Source: Papio anubis (Eukaryota; Chordata; Mammalia; Primates; Cercopithecidae). Taken from it: DNA of 64,000 nucleotides. A model generated the notes under the pieces. That model ran no database searches. It worked only from the letters and a program-made list of their open reading frames with translations, and had not been told where the DNA came from. The translations under genes and the position numbers were made by a program. The stretch covers positions 2,594,538-2,658,537 of the forward strand of contig NC_044981.1 of NCBI RefSeq assembly GCF_008728515.1, written 5' to 3'. Below are positions 13,206 through 25,649 of this stretch, in pieces; position 1 is the stretch's first letter; each line of letters starts with the position of its first letter.

Positions 13206-15796
13206 GCCATCTGTATAAAGCACAGATATACAAACAAGGCATCAACAGGTATGCAGTATATATGTGGTATTAAAATTGAATGGGAGGAGTCAACTAAGGG
13301 GAAAAAACCCTAAAAGGTCTAGGAGGGGGTGGATGATAATGAAAAAAAGGCTGAGAAACACTGCCATAAACCCACCTTCAGACAGAACAATGATTCAGAC
13401 TGTTTTCCATAGTGCTTTCTAAACTGTTCTGTATTGTTTTAAAAATAATTTATCATATGCTAATTGATAAGAGAGCTAAATATGTGCAACGAGCTGTCTT
13501 CCCAGAAGTGAATACCCTCTCTTGAAAAGTGCTGACATTCTTAGAACAGGAATTATTTCTCTTCTTCCAGAATTCTGCTACGCTCCTGACTGAATTCCAT
13601 TCCGGAATAGCTATGGTGTTACATGAAACGCATTATCAGGCAACGGCTCAAAGGAGAAAGCAGAGAAGGCTATGCTCAGAAGGGCTGGTCACTGCACGTG
13701 CTGTGTTTGCGATCAATTTCTTAGTAAGAATAAAAGCACTTTTGCTTATGTTTTATTTTCTTTTCATAAGTCATATAAGAAGTAGGAGAATGAAGAGATA
13801 TGGACATTATTTTTAGCTCTGACAAACAAAAACAGATCACCAACTTTAATATGCACAGGGAATCCCTGCCCGTGAGGTTCCCCAAAAGTTGGTGCAAGTG
13901 TTTGAAAGGTTGAAATGTGCCACATGCCACTATTATTACCCCAACTGCCCCTAAGGCCAGGGTCCTGGGCAGAGATTCAGCCAGGGCATGCATTCCATTT
14001 TCTTTGGCAAGTGCCACTCCCAGGTTGGAAACATTCAAACAAAATGAATCTGTCTTAGATCAAACTGATTTTACTACCTGCACGTCCTCAAGAGCAGGAG
14101 CCTGCCAATGGCCTCCCCGGGTCATCACGAACCGGATCAAGCGCCAGAGAACTGAAGACGAGAGAAGGCACACGCTACCTACAACCCAGACGTCTTTTCT
14201 TCTGAGTGTGAAGTCCATTCTCTGGGAGCAGCTGTGGATGTCGCTTGGCTTATATGTTCCTTCCCTGCCCTGATCTAGCACCAGCACTTCTCAAGTAGTG
14301 TCACCCTTTGCTCTGCCCCGAGGAGTGGCTGTCACCGAATTACAGAGGGTTCTTGCAGAGTCCTGCTTGGACGTCTCCAGTTACGTGATCAGCAAATAAT
14401 CTGCCTCTTTAAAAGGAAAAATATGATGGCCTTGTGTGACAGATCTGAAACAGGTGTAGGGGCATCGGGAGACCTGCTGGCAATAATTTACAGCGCCGTG
14501 AACGCGCGTTTGTTCCCAGTTCAAGGACAATTAGCACCACTGTATCTGGCATCTGCTGGCTGCCAAGGCTGGGCCACCGCCAGGGAGCTTTCTCCTGCCC
14601 TTACAGGGTGAGGAGCACAGGGATGGGGGTGGGGAAATGCAACTTTAAAAATCACAAAACCTCTGCCCTCAGACTTGTTATTTTGAGATCTAAGTTATAG
14701 TCATTACGGGTGGTGCTGATGGTACAATTTCACAGCAGATGGTCAGGAAATGCCACCTGGTGTTAAATCCACCAACTGCAATCAAAATAGGAAGATCCAC
14801 ACTTTACTCCAACCCACTCCATCTCTCTGTACATCCTGTTAATAAATATTTTGCTTTGCTTGGTCTTGGGGACATTTGTACCAGCCATTTAAACACTCCA
14901 GGGACTGTGTGGTCCTGAGTCTGCCGGGGCCGTGCTTGTTTCTACCCTCACAGCTTTGGGATACCCCCTGGTTGGGATATGGAAGAATTTAAGCCAGGTT
15001 TTCAAAAAGAATTATTCCCTATGACGGCAGGCTTTTAAACACAAATCAGCAAGGGTTAGGATCAATTCAGGCGCGGATGTGGAACAGTGGGCCATGCTGA
15101 CGTATTTTTGTAGAGTGAGTATTCACAACCTGTGTCCTACTTTTGTACTTGGGACCATGCCTTTTGGATGGAGGATGAGTAACTGGGGGTGAACAGGAAG
15201 GAGGGGAAAACCAAGGGACGAGGAGGTGAGCACAGACAACCCCGGGCCTCAGGTGCAGGGATGGGGGTGGTACACGGAGGAAAGCAGTGAGAAGCACACA
15301 GGGCCGAATGGTTGACTGGGAGTATTACCGGGCACACCTGTGTTTCATTAAGCAAGCAGAGGGGTGTGGTGGTGTATATGAAACAGAGATCCTACTACAT
15401 ATTCAAGTAAATCTGAGGGAAATACAACACGAGGGCTATTTGCTATATAGATAACAGAGAACTGACAAAAGAAAAAAACCCGGATTCAATTGTACAAAAA
15501 TAATACTAATTACAGTTATGAAACCTGTTCATCATTTATAACTTAATGGTATGGATACAGTAGCTATCAAGCTCATCACTCATGTGAGTCAGACCAATTT
15601 GAAAATTTTACTTGATTTCAACACCACGCCATGTGTGTATGTTTAGATCTAGTTTATTATGGCCTACGGTCATCTGCTGAAAACTTTTAAAATTTTACAT
15701 GGTAGGTAGAATTTAGGTGATTTTGAACAGCCTTTGGAACATAATGGATTGAGAAAAGTCACTAGAAAACAGAATAAAAAGGAAAGTAGGAAAAAT

Positions 15797-16101
15797 AGGC
15801 CACGCACAGTAGCTCATGCCTATAATTCCAGCACTCTGGGAGGCCAAGGCGGGAGGATCACTTCAGCCCAGGAGCTCAAGACCAGTCTGAGCAACACAGG
15901 CAGACCCCTGTCTCTACAAAAAAACACAAAAAGTAGCCATGGGTGGTGGTGCATGCCTAGACCCAGCTACTTGGGAGGCTGAGGCAGGAGGATCATTTGA
16001 GCCAGGGAGGTCGAAGCTGCAGTGAGCCGAGATCACACCACTGCACTCCAGCCTGGGTGACAGAGTGAGACTCTGTCTCAAAAAAAAAAAGAAAGGAAAC
16101 A
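15797..16101 (+). mobile_element. Alu
   Basis: Sense Alu of an older type (ggccacgcacagtagctcat, ctcaagaccagtctgagcaa) ending in an A-rich tail. Confidence 0.9.
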
Positions 16102-16120
16102 AACAAGAAAAATTAAAAGA

Positions 16121-16413
16121 GGCCGGGTATGGCGGCTCACGCCTGTAATCCCAGCACTTTGGGAGGCCAAGGCAGGTGGATCACGAGGTCAGGAGATCGA
16201 GACCAGCCTGGCTAACATGTTGAAACCCCGTCTCTAGTAAAAATACAAAAAATTAGCTGGGCGTGTTGGCAGGCACCTGTAGTCCCAGCTACTCAGGAGA
16301 CTGAGGCAGGAGAATGGCGTGAACCCGGGAGACAGAGTTTGTGGTGAGTGGAGATTGCGCCACTGCACTCCAGCCTGGGCTACAGAGCCAGACTCCATCT
16401 CAAAAAAAAAAAA
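16121..16413 (+). mobile_element. Alu inserted at the tail of the preceding Alu
   Basis: Sense Alu with a 16-bp target-site duplication, aagaaaaattaaaaga, at 16105-16120 and 16414-16429. Insertion was in the A-rich tail region of the Alu at 15797. Confidence 0.92.
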
Positions 16414-17462
16414 AAAGAAAAATTAAAAGAACAAGAACTTAAGTAGAAGGAAGAAAAGTAGGCTATGAAGTGTTTCATAAACTCAATAAAACATAGAGGA
16501 AAGAAAGAAGATAGTTAAAAATAAATTCAGTAGAAGAAAAATAAAAGAAATAGAAAAATCTGATTAAAAGCAGAAAAAAAGAGAATCTGAGTTTTATCAA
16601 ACTATTTTAACAAATATAAGTTGTTAAATCTATATAAAATTCTTCCCCTATTGGGACTGGGGAGTAATTCCAGACTCTAAAGAAATTGCACAGAAAGATT
16701 CCAGAACAAAGCTTTCATGTCACCAGAGAGCCTGAAATTGAGAGTAAATTCTTTCCAGTGCACCACAAGGGATGTTCCTACTATGATTAGCCGTGCTAAT
16801 CTTCTCAAAGAGAGAAGGGATGAGAGAGAAAGGGGAATAGGTGGAGAAAATCGACAAGCATTTTTTTATAGTCCCTGGAGAGAAAAGAGTGGCATTTTAA
16901 AGATTTACTGCTGCCCAGCAGAAGATGAAGACGTGTTAATCTAGCTCTGTCTGCATACCTGAAGACATCTGAGCTGCCGGAATGTCCTTCTCCACCCACC
17001 CACTGCCAAGCCTGCTGGCTGCCCTGGCACCCACCAACTGGGCAGGCAGGGGCTCCAGGCCATGGAGAGGAGAACTCTGTGCCTCTAACACGTGCACCTA
17101 TCCATTCTCCACGTGGACGCAGACAGACAGGAAAATTTATTGCAGACATCTCTAGGCCCTTCTCCATTTACAAGTAAGAAACTGAATGGGATACATGGAG
17201 CTCCTAGTGACTCCTTCCCACCTTCCGCAGGGTGTCAACTGCAGGACCGAAGCCAGGAGGCCCGAGTTTCAGAAGGGATATGAGACTTACTACAAAGGAC
17301 ATTCTCTGATGGTTTCTAGGGGTTAAATTACAGTCTCAAGTTTTCCCTCAAAAACACCCTAAAAATATTTAACTTCCAAATTATCAACTTCTGGAGGCAG
17401 TTTGCTATCACAAAAGTGATATCCCTACATATATTTATGTTCTAACTTAGCACTATCTAACT

Positions 17463-18000
17463 CTTTTTTTTTTTTTTAAATCTTCAGAAACAGAGTCTTG
17501 CTCTGTTGCCCAGGCTGGAGTGTAGTGGTGCAGTCATAGCTCACTGCAGCCTTGAACTCCTGGGCTCAAGCAATCCTCCTGCCTCAGCCTCCCAAGCAGC
17601 TGGGACTACAGATGTGTGCCTGGCTATTTTATTTGGTTTTTTTTGTTTTTTTTTTTTTTTTTGTAGAAATAGATGTCTCACCATGTCACCTGGATTGGTC
17701 TCAAACTCCTGGCCTCCAGTGATTCTCCTGCCTCAGCCTCCCAAAGTGCTGGGATTACATGTGTGAGCTGTGCGTCCACTCCCGCCTCAGCCTCCCAAAG
17801 TGCTGGGATCACATGTGTGAGCCATGCGTCCACTCCTGCCTCAGCCTCCCAAAGTGCTGGGATTACATGTGTGAGCTATGCGTCCACTCCCGCCTCAGTC
17901 TCCCAGAGTGCTGGGATCACAGGTGTGAGCCACGTGCCCACTCCCGCCTCAGCCTCCCAGAGTACTGGGATCACAGGTGTGAGCCGTGCGTCCTTGCGTC
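17463..18000 (-). mobile_element. Alu (minus) with internal minisatellite expansion
   Basis: An antisense Alu begins at the T-run and gttgcccaggctggagtg. Its 5' end (on the plus strand, cctcagcctcccaaagtgctggg) is expanded into five 54-bp units (see separate entry). An internal T-run at 17640-17663 marks the mid-element A-rich linker. Confidence 0.9.
17731..18000 (+). repeat. 54-bp minisatellite, five copies, within an Alu
   Basis: Units start cctcag at 17731, 17785, 17839, 17893 and 17947, exactly 54 bp apart. Each joins Alu sequence (cctcagcctcccaaagtgct, gggattacatgtgtgagc) to a short cgtccactcc linker. Because 54 is a multiple of 3, two reading frames stay open across the array, but this is a by-product of the unit length. 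Confidence 0.95.
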
Positions 18001-18824
18001 CAGCTTCTCTCACTCTTCAGAGTGTTGCCCATTTATAAAAATTGTATCACAGAATTTGAAGAAAAACAGTACTTGAAAGATAACGAAATTCATATAAACT
18101 ATTACGGTTAGTTGATGATTTCAAAGTTATCCAAGAAGAATATTTTTTCTTCTCTGTCCTACCGAAATTAATAAACAGAAAAAATTATCCTGTTTGTACC
18201 ACTAAGAACCCTAATGAGAAAGTCATGTCTCACTTGATTTTGCCTGTAGATAATTCGACTTGGTCTATATTGAACTCATGGGGAAAGCAGAAGTCTCAAA
18301 AAAATCTGTTTCAATCTGACTCATTCTCCAGCACATTTTGTCATTTCTTACTCACTTACAATAAAAAGCCTCCTAGCCCTTTTATATACAATATCTCTAT
18401 TTCATTGTCTGTTGCATTGTTAGAAACGCCCTTCCTACCTGAATAGTGTTTTTCAGAACAGTAGGTGGGCAAAGAAGGATGTTTTCCAGACCTGCCTGAT
18501 AAGAATCACTTGCTCTGATTATCAAAAATAATGGTTCCCAGCCCTCAACCAGAATTCACTTAAACAGATCTGTTTGTTCCAAAAACACTTTTGGTGCCTA
18601 TTTGTTCCTGTTACTGGGAAAGCAACTGAGAAAACATGAACAAATAACACGAGGTCCCAACGTTAAGGAGCCTTGTCTAGAGAAAGGTGATCAACATGTT
18701 CAAAACCACCGCATGTGCTGGAATGAAGGCATGGGCAAAATGCTTGATGCTCCCACCGGGCAAGGAGTCAATGGATGATGGGCAGGAACTGACCGGGCCA
18801 AGGCAGGGGAGGGAATTGATGCTG

Positions 18825-18990
18825 CTGCTAACACATATTAAATGCTTACTCTAGTGACAGATACTAGGCGGAGTGCTTTACAGACGTGATCACACCTAAT
18901 TTTCACAACTACTATTATCTCACTAATTCAGATGTGGCAAGCCCTTGGTTAAATTAATATTTTTCCCAAGAACAAGCAGCTGGAATTGGG
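18825..18990 (-). mobile_element. MIR
   Basis: Contains aaatgcttactctagtgaca and an aagcagctggaattgggctc end characteristic of antisense MIR. Confidence 0.65.
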
Positions 18991-19510
18991 CTCAGAGCTC
19001 TCGTTCTGCACAGAGGAGGATACGAGCCCCCCAGTCATGCCATCAGCAAGTCTTTCTTGTCCCTTCTCTGAACTTCACTATCAACAGCTCTGCCATCTAC
19101 CCCGTGAGGAACTCAAGGTCTGGAGGAAAGGAGAAACTTCTTTTAGCAGAAAGGTTGTGCCTCTCACAGCCCTTTTCTGAATTTCAAGCCCAAATCCATC
19201 ATGTTAAAGGATTCTTCTTCATTTCCGCAAGCTGACTGTATAATTCCTAAGCCACTAACTATAAAGTGAAGTAGACTGCTGGCAGAAATGCAGCTTCAAA
19301 GGCCTCCTAATTATTTACCAAACACAATTGTATAGTTGACACGCACGCTTCTCGGTGAAGCAAAATGGAATGGTGCCTAGTCATAAACTTTCTTTAATTG
19401 TACTCACAAGTAAAAACAGAATTTGGAAAGGGTTGATATATGGCTCCACGACATTAGAAAAGATAAGACAGAGTGAATATTTTTAGGAGACTAAATTAGC
19501 ACATGATTAC

Positions 19511-19781
19511 CTCATTATGTTCAGGTCTTGAATCCTGGTCCCCAGAATTTTCTTCCAGAAAATGCTTCACTTTCTCCACCTCTTCCCTGCACTGAAAAAA
19601 GGCCATTTTCTCCAGCTCGTTGCTGTTGTAACACGTGTTGAATTCTTCCAGCCTCTTCACTTTCAACATCTTAGTAGTGAGTCCAATTAAGCTACTTTCT
19701 GGAGTGTGGTTTTCGTCTCCCTCTGTCTCCGATTTATAAACCAAGACACAATTCTGACTCTTCAGTGCTTCTTTCTCTTGA
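19511..19781 (-). CDS. MYLK4: MYLK4 exon containing the canonical start codon
   Basis: Myosin light chain kinase family member 4 is a Ser/Thr kinase; this exon encodes only its non-catalytic N-terminus. Reading the minus strand, the ATG is at 19669-19667 and 53 codons run to 19511, beginning MLKVKRLEEFNTCYNSNELE and ending DSRPEHNE. That matches the human MYLK4 N-terminus as I remember it, with a few substitutions. The exon is bounded by a pyrimidine-rich tract and CTGCAG acceptor (exon starts at 19781) and by a GAG|GTAATC donor (intron starts at 19510). It ends in phase 0. The bases 19781-19670 are 5'UTR for the ATG used here, although the frame stays open through them. The kinase-domain exons are not visible and should lie to the left of the window. 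A first non-coding exon should lie at higher coordinates but I cannot place it. Confidence 0.88.
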
Positions 19782-20545
19782 CTGCAGAGAAAGGAAACAC
19801 AGAAAGTTCTCATCACTTATTCACACATTTGACTTCTTGGGAAAATGACCAGTGAGAATTTGGAAGTCTCTTCTGTTTAAACTGGAGAGAGGATCCAAAA
19901 TTAGGAAAAGAAATACTAACATTCATATTGAGTTTCCAACATTGGAACTTTAAAAGGAAAAATATTTTTTTTACTTTAAAATTACAAAAGCAAACAGTAA
20001 GAAGCAATGTCAAGTTTCACTGGATGATGAAATATGCTCCTCATTGCATAAAATAAGCTGCAGATCAAGTGGCCACTTTAAATGTGAAGTATAAAGCATC
20101 TTTGGGCTTAATTGGAACCGCAGGTTTTGCAGCCCAGTGGGAAGCGCTTGTCACAGAAGGCGTCTCTCCTGCTTCCCCTGGCCTCCCTCTCCAGAGGGAT
20201 CCCCCGCAAATGAGTCCTTTTCCAGATCTCTTCTCTACCTATGCCTGAAAATGTGTGGTGTTCATTTGTGAAAAGAAATTCGTTTCCTTACAGTCCTCTC
20301 ACGTGGACAGCACACCCAGATACCTTTCTTTGCCTCTGCATTAACAGCTATGTACCGAGAAGTTCAGAGTCTTTTCACTCTCCTTAAAATACTTTCCTCA
20401 CAAATGAAGCGATGCAGAATACAGAATACGCTTTGATACTAGAGACATATACACACGTCTGTATGGACCCATCACTTGATTGCATAGAGATGCAGGGAGA
20501 TGGAGAGAGTTGAATTTGTGCTGGTTCCGCATGGCTGACCACTGA

Positions 20546-20558
20546 GGCCCCCTGGTGG
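20546..20558 (-). promoter_or_regulatory. Candidate CTCF core site
   Basis: GGCCCCCTGGTGG resembles the reverse-complement CTCF core (GCCCCCTNGTGG). It lies about 0.8 kb upstream of the MYLK4 exon. Motif match only. Confidence 0.3.
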
Positions 20559-22599
20559 ACATTTTCTGAAAAGCGCCTCTTCCAGCATTTTCTCAGCTTA
20601 AAAACCATATTGTGATTCTCACCACAAAACTGAATATTTTGTTTTCTCAGCTCCTACAGTAAAATGACACTCTTCAGTTCCAAAGTGTTTAAAGTTCACT
20701 GCTCTAAAAAATTATACTTATCCACATAAGGAGCTTACATTCAAACAAATAAAAATGCAAATATTAATACTATCAACCAGAGCTCTACAGATACATCACA
20801 GACCATGCTTAGCATTCTTTCAAATTGCCCTGAAAAAATTATTAAAATAAGGAAACAAATGCATGGCTATTTCTAAGGCAAACTACAACTAAAATACTAT
20901 GGTTAATTGCAGATGAAACTCAAGTTGGATCAGGAAGCCACACAAAATTAATGCATTAAAACAAAAGTTTAGGTTTAAGATACAATAATTTTGCAAAGAA
21001 ATATTAAATATTAAGCTCTACCTGAAGTTTGGTACAATTTGTTATTGAAGGTAACTTAGAAAAAAGGGAAGGAGATTTGAGAGGTTATAACAATAAACAA
21101 AGATAATTACCATTGATAGGATAACATCGAAGAGCTTGAGCCATTCCAAGTGTAGAGCATACGTTCCAGAAGATAAAGAGAAATTTTGCAGAATTCAAAC
21201 TGACTATTGAAGTCTCTGGTGACAGTTTTGACTCTCAGTCATATAAATCTTCTGAAAAGACAAGTGTCCACTACGAGAGGAAGTATCTTCTCTCTGAAAT
21301 GCCACTTTGAGCCTCTGTTTAAATTAATATGGCTCTTGATCTCATGTTGCTCAGCTGTTGCCTTCTTAGTCAGATGGGGAAGAATATTAATTTTAGACAC
21401 CAGGCTTTTCAAGGCCAATGGCTCCATTTCAGAGGTCAGGTAAGGAGAGGATAAACCGGGAACACTGGATGAAATATCACCTTCACCTTTCCCTCGTATC
21501 ATTGTGTCAATACTCCTGGATTTACAAAGCTAGATTTGTCCTCGGCAATCATCTGCCTGGACCTTCTGCCCCTTTCAGACTCAGGATTATTTAAGTGCTC
21601 GTTAAATTTCCCCCAGTCGGGGAAATGCCAGGTGTGGCAACCCCACAGCCACCTCTGTTTGCCCATCTTATGCTTTCAGCATATCCAACTGTAATATAGA
21701 AGATCTTCTGAAAGCAGTTAGCAAGTTTGTTTTAATTTTCTCAGTTCTTAAAGATGTTTGCAAAGTCTCCAAACATTTACAGCTCTAGGGAAAGGTCAAA
21801 GGCACAGGCATCCAGGAAACAGGAATAAATTTTTCATAAACTTTCCTTAAGCAACACTAGGACTTCCCCCGTAGTTTTTTGCACAGACCAAGAAAGGGGC
21901 GTGTCAGCCCACCTGCCCGACTCTCACAGCAGCGCATCCCTCGATTCACTGAAGTGACATAAAACCTTAATTGCCCAGAGGCTGGACTTTGCACTCTAGA
22001 CAACTCTGCAATTTTTCAGGGCCTGGCCAATTGTCACCTCTTATTTGGAGCCTGTGCTAGCCCCTCTATGCCCCATTATAACACCAGCCTCTGCTGCTCT
22101 TCTGTTTCTTTAAAAAAAAAAAAAAAAAATTCCTTATTTTTAATTCAGATCAATGCATTCCATGTGAAATAAAAACACACATTTTTCCATTCTATGTAGT
22201 ATTAATGAATTATAGCAAAACCTTTTTTTAAAACACAAAACGCTTGTTATTTTTCAGATTAGAGAGCTTTGTTCTTCAGGAAAAGTAATGAAGCGGAACT
22301 ATAAATTTGTGAGAGATAAATTATCTGACAAAATTATTATATAAAGACTAAGCTGGTTTGAGGTTACCAATTTTGTTAGTATAATTAAATTGCGTAGAAG
22401 TACTGATAAGGCAACAAATGCCCTGCCAGAAGCAAAACGTGTGTGGGCTGCTGCTGATCCAACCACATCCTCCACCCAGACCACCACCACGCAGAAGCCG
22501 ACTTGCCATCTCCTTGGCTCCAGGAAACCAACCGCAGGCTCGAGTGAGCCAGAGGCCAGGAGAATCTGCTCCTTTGCTTACTTTTTTGTAATAAACTTT

Positions 22600-22850
22600 T
22601 CCTTTTAGAGTAGTTTTACATCTATAGAAAAGGGGCAAAGGTAGCTCAGAGTTCCCCTTGCCCTGCACCCCGAATCCTCCGTTTTTAGCATCTTACGTTG
22701 GTATGGTATACTTGTCACAATTAATGAACCGTGGTGAACATTATTATTAACTAAACTCAATACTTTATTGTTGTTGGGTTTTTTCCCCCCCAGATGCCCC
22801 TTTTCTGCTCCAGAATCCCTTGCAGGCTTCCACATTACATTTAGAATCAG
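22600..22850 (-). mobile_element. Degenerate L1 fragment
   Basis: Segments such as gtcacaattaatgaaccgtg and cttccacattacatttagaa resemble a common old L1 segment. Low confidence in boundaries. Confidence 0.4.
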
Positions 22851-22854
22851 TAGG

Positions 22855-23140
22855 ATTTATGATAGATTGGGTATGGGGTGTGAAAGAAAGATGGTAGACA
22901 CCTTTGCAAATTTTCTCCTGAGCACTGGAAAGAGACAGTGAACATTAACTGAGATGGAGAAGGCCGTGGGAAGGGCAACTCTAGAGGGAAAGGTCAGGCA
23001 TGAAGTCTCCGGCAAGCCCAAGCCCATTAAACGCTCAAGTTGAGTAGGCTGTGGAGATAGAGACTGGAGTTCAGGGGAGGGGTGTAGGCTGGAGAAAAGA
23101 ATTTGGAAGGCATCCACATATAGATATTTCCATGCACAAT
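22855..23140. mobile_element. Ancient interspersed repeat, unnamed
   Basis: gatagattgggtatggggtg and gagactggagttcaggggag belong to an old dispersed family also seen at 57230-57790. I recognise the pattern but cannot name the family. Confidence 0.45.
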
Positions 23141-23919
23141 ATACATTCAATACATATTTGATTAATTGCTAGACAGAATGATCTTTAATTGTGTCTACTT
23201 GCCCTAAAAAACAAGTCAATTAAAATAATCCGTGCTACTTGTCTTCTAAAATTAGTGTCTGGTTCTGGTTGTCTGGTTCTGCTACATCACACTGTTCCCA
23301 CCTTCCGATGGCAGACGGGACAAGCACACTGCTGGCACAACACTTGACCACAAAAAAGCAAGTTATACATGTATCGTCATTCTGGTCTATCCGCCTAGCC
23401 TCGGGACCCTCAGTCCATACCCATAAAATGTTCTGTATGCTTAAAATGCTCTTATACCCGGAAAAATGCATTAGTGAGGAATATGAGCAGGCCCAAGAAC
23501 ACTTTTCCAGTATCTGCATATTTTGGAGTTACACTTCTTTAAAAAATACCAACATCAGGAAAATAGCACCCTACAGAGCCATGGAAAAGAATCCCTTGAT
23601 TCTTTTCAAGGGGCATTTCCGTTAGCTGAGTAAGAGACTGTGCTGTCAAAGGAGCCACATGAAGAAACACCATCGATAGCTCTTGTCTCCTGGTTGGCTT
23701 TGAAACCCGGCCGGATTACACTACGAGTTTCTGTTTCCACACAGCATTCTGAATGTTTCCAGAACAAGGCCTCTTGAATGTTTACACACAAAAGTGGAGC
23801 AACAGCACAAATACCAAAATGCAAATAAAAAGCTACTGCATCCCTGTTATCCACGTTAAAATAGAACTTCCTTACTTTCAAAAATCACCACTGAATACGA
23901 CCCCTAAAAACAAAGATTG

Positions 23920-25095
23920 ATAAATTGCACTTCCTCAAAATTCAAAACGTTTGCCTTTGAAAAGACACTATTAGGAAAATGAAAAGACCAGCTACAGATG
24001 CGTAGAAAGTACTGTGAAGTCACCTATTTGACAAAGGACTGTGTCCAGTATATATAACTTAATAATAGTATGACAAAACATTCCAGTTTTTTAAATGGAC
24101 CAAAGATTAAAACAGACCTCACCAAAGAAGATATAAAAATGGTTAATAAGTACATGAAAAAAATGTTCAAAATCAGTCATCTGGGAGATGCAAATTAAAA
24201 CCACAAGGAAACATCATTTCACACCCACTAGGAGAGTTATAATAATAACGAGAAAAAAAAATAAAAGACAGGTTGGGTGTGGTGGCTCACACCTGTAATC
24301 CTAACACTTTGGGAGGCCAAGACAGGAGGATCACTTGAGTCCAGGAGTTTGAGACCAGCCTGGGCAACATAGTGAGACCCCATCTCTACCAAAAAAAAAA
24401 AAAAAGACAAGACAGAGAAAAGCAAGTGTTGACAAGGATACGGAAAAACTAGAACCCTCACCAAATATGTTGATGGGAATATAAAATGGTACAGGTGTTT
24501 TATTAAAGAGGTTGGCAATTTCTTAAAAAGTTATTTCCTATATGACGTAAAATTCCTCTCCTAGGTATCTACATCCAAGAGAAATAAAAACATATGAACA
24601 CGGAAACCATGGCACATGAATGTTCACAGCAGCATTATTCACAATCGCCAAAAACTGAAAACAACCAAAATGTCCATCAGATGGTTTGGGAACTGGGAAA
24701 GGATAATGTGGTATACTCACACAAATGGAACACTGTGTAAGGAAAAGGAATGAAATACGGGCATCTACTACAACGTGGATGAGCAAAAACACTGTGCTAA
24801 CTGAAAAAAAAAAAAAGGCAGAAACATAGACCACAGATTGTACGATTCCATTTGTATAAAATGCCGAGAAAAGGCAAATCTATAGACATAGAAAGCAGAC
24901 TGGCGGTTGCCTGGGGCTGGGTGCAGGAATGGGGGTTAACTGTAAATAGAATCTTACCAGATGATGTGTTGTAGTGATGACCGTACAACTCATTCAGTTT
25001 CTTAAAACTGTGCAGAATTGTGCACTTGAGATGGGTGAATTTTATAATATGTAAATTATACTGCAATAGAGTCATTAAGAAAAAAGAAAACCCAA
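23920..25095 (+). mobile_element. Old L1 3' region interrupted by a half Alu
   Basis: Contains the L1 ORF2 3'-end pattern (gagatgcaaattaaaaccac, ttcacagcagcattattcac, aaaatgtccatcagatgg) and an L1M-type 3'UTR (tgcacttgagatgggtgaat). Frames are broken; the Alu monomer at 24268 splits it. Confidence 0.8.
24268..24404 (+). mobile_element. Alu left monomer (FLAM/half Alu) within L1
   Basis: Only the left half, from ggttgggtgtggtggctcac to gagaccccatctctacc, followed by an A run. It interrupts an L1 3' region. Confidence 0.85.
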
Positions 25096-25649
25096 TAATA
25101 TGATTAACAAAAAGCAAGCTTGTTAAAAGGAGAGGAAAAAACTGAACACTTTGTGACCATCTGTCCCCAGTGACCAAGGCTGGGATCCAGGGAAACATAA
25201 ATTATATTCCACACTTGCCAGGTCCCCTAGGGCCAAAGAAAAGGAATGGTGAGCAGGAGACGGTTAAGACTCTCACGCTTTTCTTCTCCTGGCATGAATA
25301 TCAAGTAATATAAGATTTTGTAATTAACAGAAAAATTAATAGTAATTTAAAAAGTAATTTCCATCTTTTATTTTCTGCTTGGAGATAGGATACTTTGAGC
25401 AAGAAAGATAATGATGTTATAGAATATCCAGATTTATTTACAGGAAATTTTTATATGAGACCATTAAAACTTCTAAATGACAGCAATTAGCTAAGTACTA
25501 TGAAATGAAAAAATGAAAACAAAATAGGTTTTAAAATTAGATAAAAATATGGATTGGATCATTTAACAATTAATATTTTTCAGAAATATTACCTGTTTCA
25601 GTTTATTACCTCTATAGTGGCTACACAAATTGTTCCTTTAATTATATCC

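Larger units (their letters stand above)
1..19510 (-). other. MYLK4: Inferred MYLK4 intron, no exon recognised
   Basis: The next MYLK4 exon must lie downstream on the minus strand, that is, at lower coordinates. I looked for the protein that follows HNE in human MYLK4 and for the kinase domain and did not recognise either, so this is probably one large intron. It contains the Alu, MIR, MER5-like and LTR-like repeats listed separately. Open frames here are short and have no family resemblance. A small exon could have been missed by eye. Confidence 0.55.

Noticed and set aside
17673..18076. Two overlapping frames with 18-residue protein repeats
   Set aside because: These are translations of the 54-bp Alu minisatellite; there is no start context, splice support or conservation to suggest a protein.
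23239..23625. 128-codon plus-strand frame overlapped by minus-strand frames
   Set aside because: No recognised domain and no splice or promoter context; length is within chance for this AT/GC content.
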